In this document: piece by piece, positions 53,695-62,700 of the stretch | Layout of the letters: the number at the start of each line of letters is the position of its first letter | Numbering within the stretch: the first letter of the stretch is position 1 | Assembly: GCA_020350885.1 (NCBI GenBank) | Contig: CP070727.1 | Coordinates: forward strand, 2,944,590-3,008,589 | DNA: 64,000 nucleotides | Reading direction: 5' to 3' | From: a bacterium | Lineage (GTDB): Bacteria > Krumholzibacteriota > Krumholzibacteriia > Krumholzibacteriales > Krumholzibacteriaceae | Notes under the pieces: model-generated | The model's input: the letters and a program-made list of their open reading frames with translations, nothing else | Database searches by the model: none | What the model was told of the DNA's origin: nothing | Made by a program: the position numbers and the translations under genes

Positions 53695-56600
53695 TCACTT
53701 CTTGCGCCGCTTCTGTTCCCTGTCCCGTTCTGCAAGTTTCCTGCCGTAATCCTCCCAACCCGTCTCCCTGATCTTCTTGTCCTTGTCTTCCCGAAGATCG
53801 ATCCCGTTGTCAAAGTCGATCACGGCCGCGCTGTCCCCCATCTGTTCCCCGGTGCGGGGGGTGAGGGGCTCGATATCGGTCTTCTCCAACCGGATCGTCC
53901 CCTTCTTGCCCATATACTTCTCATCTCCCTCTTTCTCGTCCGCTTCACCCGGCTGCGAGCTGTCCCTCCTGTGCTCATCCGAGACGATCTCTTCGATCGC
54001 TTTATCGACGTCCAGGAAATGCCGAATCAACGGCTCGAAGCCTAGATCCCTGAATATCCTGAATATCGGCTGGCTCATGCCGGTGATCGCCAGCGTGCCG
54101 CCGATCTCGCTGAAGCGCTGCACATACTTTATGATGACGCCCCATCCGCTGCTGCTGATGTATACCATCCCGGCACAATCGAGGAGGAGGTACCGATAGC
54201 TTCCATCCATGCATCTCTCGAGATGCGCTTCGAGGTACGCCGTTGTGCACGCATCGACAACACCCTGTATGTGTTGAATTATCAGGCCTTTAACCTGATT
54301 GTGGGAGATCGTGATCTCGAGATTGTTTGTCGGCTCGAAAACGGAACCGGTGGTGGAAGCCGCTTCATATCCCCCCTGGACCGGCTCGGTAGCCGCCCCG
54401 CTTATTGAAACCGCTTCCGACACGGCCGCTTCCCCCACGGATGGAGCCTCGTGCTCGAAATCGGTTATCGCCTCGGCGAGGATACTGAACGATCTCATGA
54501 TCGTATCGAATCCGAGCATGTGGAAGATGCTACCGACCTCCTGATCCATCCCGAAGATCTTGATATCCCCTCCCTCCCGACGGATGTCGTTGATCCTGGA
54601 TGCGAAGACCCCCCACCCGCTGCTGCTCACATACTCCACGCCCGACATATCGACAACCAACTTGTTCTTCCCCTGGCCGATCAAGTCGTCCATTATCGAG
54701 CGGAGACTCGAGCAGCTTACCGTATCGATGAGACCATTCAGATACAGAACCGTTATTTCGCCGTGCTCACCGACCGTACCCGCTTCTATGCGAAGCGGAG
54801 TCCACACCGCCTGCCCTTCCTCTCCCACAATCTCCGTGGGACCGACCTCGGTGATGCGATGCTCCAGAACCACCTCCTCCGCCCGTGCACGCGAGATCTG
54901 CTCTAGACGGTCTTGCCTCGCTTCGAAAGGCAGGGAGAGATACTCGACGGCTTCATCGACGTTCTGGAAGTCCATGATTATATCCTGAAATCCGAGCAGC
55001 TCGTAGATATCGTACACCTCGGGAGACATTCCAACCAGCACTACATCCCCCTCCCCCTCACGAAGCTGTTTCACCCTCCCGATAAATATCCCCCATCCAC
55101 CACTGCTGATGTACGAGACATCCTCGAGATCGACGATAACCATGCGGTAGCCGTACTCGTATATGCTCTCGAGGAATCCCTCGAACTCGCTCGCCGAGGA
55201 CGAATCGAGCGGTCCCCGAACCGTAAGCACCACGATCCCGCCCTCGAGCTCCCGTGTCTCTATAAGCATGGTGACGGCATCTTCACTCTCGATATCCATC
55301 GAACGTACAAGCTCGGTTTCCCCGGACACAGGTATGAGTTCCTCCGCTTCGGCACCCGCAGGCAGCGGTTCCGGAGCCTCAATGCGCCCGGGTTCGACCG
55401 CCGGAACCTCACCCGGTTTGAATCGTTCAATGGGAGAAGCGAGAAGCGACTCGTATTCATCATCCGTGATGATCCTGTTCCGGCGCAGATACTCGAGGCG
55501 TCTCTCGTATGTGTTCAACCTCATCCGCTTGAGCTCGTCGTAGATCAGCGAGGGGGTCAGCCGATGCCCGTCGCCCAGAATCTTGGCGATACGCTTTGCG
55601 CCATACTGCGGATAACGCTTGATGATCTCGATGATCCCTTTGCGCTGTTCGAGATTTACCCGCCTGATCTCGTGCTCCTTGCGAAGGGTCTTGTTCTTGA
55701 GGCCGCGCTCTCCCATTTCAAGGAGGCGCCGCCTGTAACGGTAGTACGTGGAAGGAGAAACCTTCATCCGTGCACATGCCTCTGCAACGGAGAGACCCTC
55801 CAGGTCGACGAGGTCGAGCAAGCGCTTGCGGATACCGAAGAGCACGTCGTCTGCCATGAGCTTCTCTTTGATGGCGACAACGGTGATATCATCGTTCTGT
55901 GCCATATTTCCGGTGAATGCCGCGATATCCTCGTTCAGGCGATCGATGAACTCTTCCGGCGCGAGCCTGCCGTATCGCTTGATCAGCCTGATCAGGCGCT
56001 CCTCGCCGTACTGCTCACGATCTTCATTCATCGCCTCCGTGACACCGTCGGTATAGATCACGAGCATATCATCCTTCTTGAGCTTGATCTTCTCCACATC
56101 GATAGATCGCCTGAAGAGCGTATCGTCCGGAAGGCTGATGCCGACGGGAAACCCCCGCGGATTCAGGAAGAATGTTTCATCGGATTCGGCCCGGTAGAGG
56201 ATCATTGGATTGTGGCCGGCGCTCGCATAACTGATGATCCTGTTCTTCGAATCGAGAATGACATAGAAGATCGTTACGAACATCCCCTTCTTCATATCCT
56301 CGGTAACGAAATCATTCATTCTGGCCATTACCTCGGCAGCCGAGAAATTACCCCTCGCCTCCATACGGAGCGCCGTCCTGATCATCGTCATAACGAGCGA
56401 GCCGGGAACCCCCTTCCCGGATACATCGGCGACCACCACACCCGTCGTATCGTCGTCGACATTGACGAAATCGAAGTAGTCGCCGCCCACCTCCTTGGCT
56501 GCGCGGTAGAGGCTGCCGATATCGTACCCGCTGACTCGCGGCACCTTCTTGGGAAGAAGGGTCTGCTGTATCTCCTGTGCGACCTGCATTTCCTTCTGGA

Positions 56601-57870
56601 GCCGCTCCTGTTCAACCACGTTCTTCTGCGCTTGACGGAACTTCGCCGTTATCTCGTTGAAGGCGCGTGCGATCTCCCCGATCTCCTTGGGGCCCTCAAT
56701 CCTGATCTCGTCATCGAGTGATCCCTCCCCGATGGCACGTACACCGTCCGTGAGCGCCTGGATCGGTTTGACCAAGACGGAGATGAGTAGATAGATCAGA
56801 GAGAGTCCCACGAGAAAGATACCCAAGAGGATAAGTGCCGTCTTGGGTCGCGGATCGCTGATCCCCTTCTCCACCGTTGCCGTCGACACGCCGAGGACCA
56901 CCCGCCCGAGAACTACACCACTTTCCGCACTCCCAGCAGAGAGTTGGATCGGTAGATGCAGCTCCTTGATCCCCCCATACTCGCGGCTTGGTATCTCGCG
57001 CCAATCCCCCTCCACCGGAACCTGGCGGACTTCGGGAGGAACATCGTACCGCTCGAAAAATTCATCGATCTCGTTCGAACATACGATGATTCCATCGTTA
57101 TTGACGATACGGGCGTAGAGTACGGCCGGTTGTTTATCGATCCGCTCGAGGATAAAATCGGTCACCTTCCGATATTCGGGATCGTAGATATCATCGAGAA
57201 CGAGGGCATTTTCACTCCTCGTCTCAAGCGCCTTGGCGAAGCTTCGCATACCCATCCATGCCGCGTTGCGCTGGACCTCAATCTCCCTCGTCTGGTTCAT
57301 GAACTGGATCACCCACAGAAAGACAACGAGACCCAGGAGACCCAGACCCGCACGAAGACCGAACTTGAACCGGAGCGTAGACGTCCATCTCGGCCTGACG
57401 GCAACCACACCGGGTCTGGCGACCGCGGCCCCCGCCGAGCTCTTGACCATGTAGAGTCGATTCCCTGCCTCGGAGGACCGGTAGTCGATATCGTCCATCA
57501 GGCGATTCATCAGGAAGATACCGAGACCGCCCTTCTTGCCTATCTCGACGTACTGTTGGAGATCCGGATCCTCGATCTTGGACCAATCAAACGCCTCACC
57601 GCGATCGAATATACTGATCTCCACCTTGCCGGGCTCCGCCTGGACATCGATCCGTATAACTCCACCCTGCTCGTGGTAGGCATGCTTTATGATGTTCGTA
57701 CATGCCTCGTCCATTGCGAGCTTCGTGTTGTTCGTCTCACGTTTCGAAAATCCGACCCGGAAACATATATCGGATATGAAATCCCTGACCTCACTGAGAT
57801 TGTTCTCGTCCGCCGGGATTTCGAGGTGGAAGGTTTCGCTTTCTGTCAGCAGTTCCCGCTTCACTGTCAC
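53695..57870 (-). CDS. All-in-one partner-switching protein: RsbW kinase + HAMP-PP2C + HTH + three STAS
   Basis: A 1391-residue membrane protein. In order: RsbW-like HATPase (about 10-145; N-box MDEACTNIIKHA with Glu55/Asn59, DRG at 89-91, GGLGIFL at 114-120); membrane segment 170-192; periplasmic sensor about 193-343; membrane segment 344-366; HAMP about 366-415; PP2C/SpoIIE phosphatase about 440-670 (GGDYFDF, DVSGKG, YTDGVTEA, NDDIT metal Asp residues present); transposase-type helix-turn-helix about 672-800; STAS domains at about 862-980, 1025-1138 and 1180-1297, each with SS[GS]GWG (Ser923, Ser1083, Ser1240); and a charged 95-residue tail. GTG 57870 overlaps the upstream stop by 4 bp. It should sense a periplasmic signal and set STAS phosphorylation. 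Confidence 0.9.
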   Translation of the reverse strand: MTVKRELLTESETFHLEIPADENNLSEVRDFISDICFRVGFSKRETNNTKLAMDEACTNIIKHAYHEQGGVIRIDVQAEPGKVEISIFDRGEAFDWSKIEDPDLQQYVEIGKKGGLGIFLMNRLMDDIDYRSSEAGNRLYMVKSSAGAAVARPGVVAVRPRWTSTLRFKFGLRAGLGLLGLVVFLWVIQFMNQTREIEVQRNAAWMGMRSFAKALETRSENALVLDDIYDPEYRKVTDFILERIDKQPAVLYARIVNNDGIIVCSNEIDEFFERYDVPPEVRQVPVEGDWREIPSREYGGIKELHLPIQLSAGSAESGVVLGRVVLGVSTATVEKGISDPRPKTALILLGIFLVGLSLIYLLISVLVKPIQALTDGVRAIGEGSLDDEIRIEGPKEIGEIARAFNEITAKFRQAQKNVVEQERLQKEMQVAQEIQQTLLPKKVPRVSGYDIGSLYRAAKEVGGDYFDFVNVDDDTTGVVVADVSGKGVPGSLVMTMIRTALRMEARGNFSAAEVMARMNDFVTEDMKKGMFVTIFYVILDSKNRIISYASAGHNPMILYRAESDETFFLNPRGFPVGISLPDDTLFRRSIDVEKIKLKKDDMLVIYTDGVTEAMNEDREQYGEERLIRLIKRYGRLAPEEFIDRLNEDIAAFTGNMAQNDDITVVAIKEKLMADDVLFGIRKRLLDLVDLEGLSVAEACARMKVSPSTYYRYRRRLLEMGERGLKNKTLRKEHEIRRVNLEQRKGIIEIIKRYPQYGAKRIAKILGDGHRLTPSLIYDELKRMRLNTYERRLEYLRRNRIITDDEYESLLASPIERFKPGEVPAVEPGRIEAPEPLPAGAEAEELIPVSGETELVRSMDIESEDAVTMLIETRELEGGIVVLTVRGPLDSSSASEFEGFLESIYEYGYRMVIVDLEDVSYISSGGWGIFIGRVKQLREGEGDVVLVGMSPEVYDIYELLGFQDIIMDFQNVDEAVEYLSLPFEARQDRLEQISRARAEEVVLEHRITEVGPTEIVGEEGQAVWTPLRIEAGTVGEHGEITVLYLNGLIDTVSCSSLRSIMDDLIGQGKNKLVVDMSGVEYVSSSGWGVFASRINDIRREGGDIKIFGMDQEVGSIFHMLGFDTIMRSFSILAEAITDFEHEAPSVGEAAVSEAVSISGAATEPVQGGYEAASTTGSVFEPTNNLEITISHNQVKGLIIQHIQGVVDACTTAYLEAHLERCMDGSYRYLLLDCAGMVYISSSGWGVIIKYVQRFSEIGGTLAITGMSQPIFRIFRDLGFEPLIRHFLDVDKAIEEIVSDEHRRDSSQPGEADEKEGDEKYMGKKGTIRLEKTDIEPLTPRTGEQMGDSAAVIDFDNGIDLREDKDKKIRETGWEDYGRKLAERDREQKRRKK

Positions 57871-59768
57871 TCCGCCTCGGGTGAACCTATCTTCTGGAGC
57901 CTGATTTCAGCCTCCTCGATATTCTTCATGACGCTCTCGTTGTCCGGATCGATCTGGAGTATCTTTTTCCATTCCTCGATGGCGGCTACATAGTCGTTCT
58001 GGGAGAAGTACTTCATGCCGGCAATATAGAGCCGCCTGATCTCCTCCTTTTCCTCGTCCGTAAGCGGTGTGATCCGCCTCTCTGCACGCCGGAGAAGCTT
58101 TCGACCCTCCTCGTGGTCGGGTTGACGCGTAAGCAGCTCGTTCAGGAACCCGACGGCCTCCGCGTACCGCCCCGCACCGAATGCGCCGACGGCTTTCTCG
58201 AACAGCTCGATCACCTCGAGTCGTGTGCTTGCGGTAGCATAATCCCTGCCGAGATTCTCCAGATATCCGCTGATCCGTTCGATGGCCCCCCTGGCTACTT
58301 CCGACTCCGGATCGATGACCAGAACGATGTTCCATTCTCCGAGTGCATCGGCATGGCGCCCGCCCCGTTCGAGCTCCCGTGCCCGCCTCCGATGTTGCTC
58401 GATACGCTCCGACAACTTCTCCTCGGTACGCGCGAGGTATTCCAACGCCTGCCCGTTCGTAGGATCGAGATCGAGGACATTCTGCCACTCGGCGCGGGCG
58501 AGCAGATACTCGTTACTGCTGTAGTATTTAAGCCCGAGATTGAAATGCTGATTGATGAGCAATGACTTCTCCGCATCCTTCGTGCGCCGCTCCTGCTCGT
58601 CGAGGATGGCGTCGCGCACGACCGAGAGTGTCTCGGCAGCCGCTGTGTTCGTCGGATCGTACTCGAGCACGATCTTCAGTTCGTCGAGGGCCCTTTCGAG
58701 CTCTCCCTCGCTCCGATAGACATCGGCGGCCCGTATATGGGACGAAATACGATCGGCGAAGAGGCTCTGGAGGCGTGTATCCTCCTCTTGCGCTCTGCGC
58801 TCGTCCCTGACCCGTATCCGTTCCTGGATCGAGGAGCCGATTCTCGCCGAGAGCGAAATCGGATGCGAGCTGCCGGCTTCCTCACGGCTGAAGTACCCGT
58901 AGTCGACCTGGAAACCGTGCCACGCAAACCCGACTCCCCCCGTGATCTGCTCAGAGTCGTAACCGACGCGTACGTGCAGCATGTCCCTGTACCGGTACTC
59001 CACCCCCGCACGCAGATCGTTGTCGGCCCGCTCCGGAACATCAAATTGCAGGGCGAGCGTCAATGCCGAGCTGTTACCGAACAGATGGAAGTAACCTGCA
59101 CCGAACATGATGGTCCTGTCCACTTTCTCGCTTTCGGATACGAGCTTCGTTTCCGCACCCACGATGTCCTGGAGGTTGAGGCCGAGAATCACACCCTTCA
59201 GGACGGGAGGGCGATAGAGAAGGCCGACATCGAGTCCCGTTCCCGTATCGGAGAAATCACCCACACGCTGGCTGAGAACCTTCACCGATGAACCGAACGT
59301 CAACCTGCCCAGGAAATTCCACCACGGGTAATCAAAAGCATACCCGAGGATCACCTGGCTTTCCCGATACGAGATCTCCCCCAGATCCAACGCGGGATTC
59401 TCCTCTTCGTAGCGGCGGATGCCACCGACACCAACCGTCATCACTCCGATACCGATGGAACCGGTGGAGAGGGTGGGATACACCATGCCGACAAAATCGT
59501 ATGAGGCATCACTGAAACCGGAGAAGAGCGGTATATGGTTTGCCATGATTGCCGGGTACTGGTTCAACCGCAGGGCGGCGGGATTGTAGTACAGGACGGC
59601 GGGATCGTTCCCGATCGCAGAGAATGCCCCGCCCATGGCGATCGCCCGTGAGCCGGCCCCAACGCTGAAGATGGATCTCGTCCCGCCGGATCCCTCCTGC
59701 GCCCGAGCTGCCTGCACCACTCCTGTAAGCAGCACCATCATCAGTACGGCAACACGTATCCTCTTCAT
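57867..59768 (-). CDS. PorV-like outer-membrane barrel fused to TPR repeats
   Basis: A 633-residue exported protein. Signal peptide MKRIRVAVLMMVLLTGVVQA, then a ~300-residue barrel of the PorV/UPF0164 type (FSVGAGSRAIAMGGAFSAIGN, DPAVLYYNPAAL, GYFHLFGN), and from about 340 on a periplasmic helical part with TPR repeats (GELERALDELKIVLEYDPTN, EYLLARAEWQNVLDLDPTN, NDYVAAIEEWKKILQIDPDN). PorV carries secreted cargo to the surface in T9SS; the TPR part could receive it. It lies 6 bp after the giant surface protein and is coupled by a 4-bp overlap to the partner-switching gene. Confidence 0.87.
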   Translation of the reverse strand: MKRIRVAVLMMVLLTGVVQAARAQEGSGGTRSIFSVGAGSRAIAMGGAFSAIGNDPAVLYYNPAALRLNQYPAIMANHIPLFSGFSDASYDFVGMVYPTLSTGSIGIGVMTVGVGGIRRYEEENPALDLGEISYRESQVILGYAFDYPWWNFLGRLTFGSSVKVLSQRVGDFSDTGTGLDVGLLYRPPVLKGVILGLNLQDIVGAETKLVSESEKVDRTIMFGAGYFHLFGNSSALTLALQFDVPERADNDLRAGVEYRYRDMLHVRVGYDSEQITGGVGFAWHGFQVDYGYFSREEAGSSHPISLSARIGSSIQERIRVRDERRAQEEDTRLQSLFADRISSHIRAADVYRSEGELERALDELKIVLEYDPTNTAAAETLSVVRDAILDEQERRTKDAEKSLLINQHFNLGLKYYSSNEYLLARAEWQNVLDLDPTNGQALEYLARTEEKLSERIEQHRRRARELERGGRHADALGEWNIVLVIDPESEVARGAIERISGYLENLGRDYATASTRLEVIELFEKAVGAFGAGRYAEAVGFLNELLTRQPDHEEGRKLLRRAERRITPLTDEEKEEIRRLYIAGMKYFSQNDYVAAIEEWKKILQIDPDNESVMKNIEEAEIRLQKIGSPEAE

Positions 59769-59774
59769 ATCATC

Positions 59775-62700
59775 CTACTTGGCGACGGCGATCTTGAATG
59801 TCGCCGAATGCGAGCCCGCCTTCACGATGCAGATATAGACACCGTTTCGTACGAGCTGTCCCCTGTCGTTTCTCCCATCCCATTCGACATCCCCGCACTC
59901 CATGTCCCCTCCCATGGCGGTCCCGCCACCTTCCTCTACCCGTTCATCATGCGTCCACACGAGACGCCCCATAAGATCGTAGATCCTGAACTGCGCCGTC
60001 GTTCCCACCGGCGCACAGTAGCTGATCTTCGTCGTCTCGCCGCCGGCCTGGAACGGATTCGGATAGTTGTGTACATAATCCTCGAACCGGGAGCTCATCA
60101 CCGAGAGCTGCTCGCTTCGGAAATGGCCGCCGATATCGTCACCGTTATGTCTCACGGCGATCCTCGGCCCCGGTTCGCCCCCGGGAAGGGTAATGGAGCA
60201 GACGACATCATCGCTGCCGGCGATGTCGAGGTACAGAATGCCTTGAGGGGCTTCTTCATCGATATCGACACGTAATAGAACGGTATCCTGTGCACCGCTC
60301 GAGACGGTGTCCACATGCCCGATGACGATCGGTACGGGATTCTCAACGGGTGAAAGAGCCGTGAATATACCGTCGTTGGTTACGAGCTCGAGAGAGGAAA
60401 TCGACCGCGATGGATCCTCCAGGAGCCCCCCACGCCTGTCTTCGATCTCGACGTAGATAATATCGAAACCAACGGTGTACACGGTACCGTTGTCGTATAC
60501 GATCCTCATGACGGGAACATCCTGCGCTCCCTGCGGCACCAGATCGGGTGGAATAGCGTCGAGATAAGAGATGTTGGACATGGATATCCAGCCCGCCTGT
60601 GTCTGAACCGGTTGCGGTTCTCCCGTTAGGGTGTCTGCAGCCATATTCGTGTTGACATCGCGTGCCAGCGGCTCGACGAAACGCACGAATATATTCTCCG
60701 GAGGTGATTCGACCGGCGAAGCCCTGAGGCGCCAGACAACCGGCTCTCCCGGATAGAACGGCTTCAGGTATGTCTCCCCCGCACCGTCGAGGCTATAGCC
60801 CTCCGGAAGCGTGATCTCGAGCCGTGCCCCCCGCCCGCCACCGGGGTCGGTGGTATCGACAGCGGCATCACCCATGTTCTCTACAGAGGCCTCCAGGGTG
60901 AACGGCAACCTGGTACTGAGAACACCGTCCAGCGCCTCCTCGGGACCCGATATTCCATAGGAACAATAGAGCACGGCCTTCCGAACGACATCGACCTGGA
61001 CCTGTGCGCCGCAGCCTGCGAACCATATCCCGGAGTTGCCGTCCCTCACATCGGTGGATAGCTCCAGCAACTCGCCGGTACGAACGTTATCGGGAGCGTC
61101 GATCGTCCAGGTTATCGTGTGCTGGATGCTCCCTCCAACGGCCGTGCTGTCGGTTCTGCCGGTAATCATGAACCCTGAAGGCACGAGTATATCCACACGC
61201 ACCGAATCCGAATTCAGGGAGCGTTCGAACGTCGCCCGCAGCTGGAACTCCTGCTCGGTCGAGAGCACGTTGTCCACGGCCCCTGTCGGCGATATGATCG
61301 AGAGGGCACAGTTGCCGACGGTCGACCGGTCCTCGGTTACGACAACGAATTCGTCGCTCCGCTCGGGCGCAGCGGCGGAATCGGCCGTGTTGGCGGCGTG
61401 AGGCAAGCGGCTGATCCCGACCGAGACCGTCTCCACCGATGCATCGTGCGGGGCGGTAAGCGTCCAGGAGAGCTCCCGGCCCGTTTGGAACGGCCTGACG
61501 CGGGGCTCGACGCCGGGATCCCGAAGGGCGAATCCCAGCGGAACCGTAATGGCGATCTCACCTGTATCGTCCACATCCGCCTGGCCGGTATTATCCACCA
61601 CCGCCGATACGGTAAGATCCTGATCCGTCGAGACGGTATCGTCTACGGCGCCGGCGGGGGATGATATCCAGGCGGTGCAATGCAGCGATGCGGGGAGCTG
61701 CACACGCAGGTACTCGACCGATTCGACGGCCTGTATCGGTGAGATACGTTCTCCGGTCGTTCGGGACACGGCTTTCTCTATTGCGGCCCTGAGTATCTCG
61801 TCACCTGGTGTCGATGAGGCGGTGACCTCGAATATGAATTCACCTGTCAGGCCCGAGTCGATCATCGGTGCGGCCGAGAGCAGGTTCGTCGTCGAGTTTC
61901 CCCCCTCGCACACGAGACTGACCTCGACACTGTCGAGATCGTCGCCGCCCGTATTGCTCACGACCACGGTTACGTTGAACACCTGCCCCGTGTCGATCAC
62001 CGATGTATTGGGATAGAGTTGATTATTCGGTGCATCACTCGAAACCGACTCGATCCGCAGACCCGAGGGCTGTGTGACGACGATGGAGGAAACCGCCTGG
62101 GATTGATCCACGAGCTCCGGCTGGTTGCCGTCAATCCAGCCGGTCGAGGCTCTGATCTCTACGTCGCCGACCGCGCTTCCTGTCGTTGAGATCAGGTAGA
62201 TCAACGAGTCGCGTGCACCGCCGGCGAGTGAGAACCCGGCACCGCCCGATCCGAACGTGTCGGGCGCCACCACGAGGTAGTCCAGGAGCTGGGAACCGTC
62301 GATATGGAAGGTGATATCGTCTGGATCGGGATCGGAGAGGATGATCGGAGCCTCCCCCTGATTGAAGAGCGAGAGCGTTACCGTCCAGTCGACCGTCTGG
62401 CCCGAACTGACCTCGGGCTGAGAAGGCTCGAACGACTCGATCAGGAGATCACCCGGTCTCTGAATGACTGCCCCGGCGGTATCGTCGGGGAACGGAGCCA
62501 TGATCAACACGAGACCGGGCTCGCCCGAGTTCGCGTCGAGCGCCGATACGATGTCGGCCGTAAAGGTCTCGGGACCGCTCGAGTCGGCGGCCCTCACGAA
62601 GAAGGTGTCTCTGTGGGATACGTTGCCTTCGAGATGGGGGATCATCTTCGGCGAATTCTCTATGACCGAGGCGCCCGAACCCGAGAGGGTAACCTCGATA

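Noticed and set aside
55460-55860. Possible insertion sequence inside the partner-switching gene
   Set aside because: Only the DNA-binding part of a transposase is seen, in frame with the flanking domains, with no terminal repeats or DDE motif.
54913-56721. 602-codon plus-strand open frame opposite the partner-switching gene
   Set aside because: Antisense to clearly recognisable PP2C, HTH and STAS domains; GC-rich codon usage leaves the opposite frame open.
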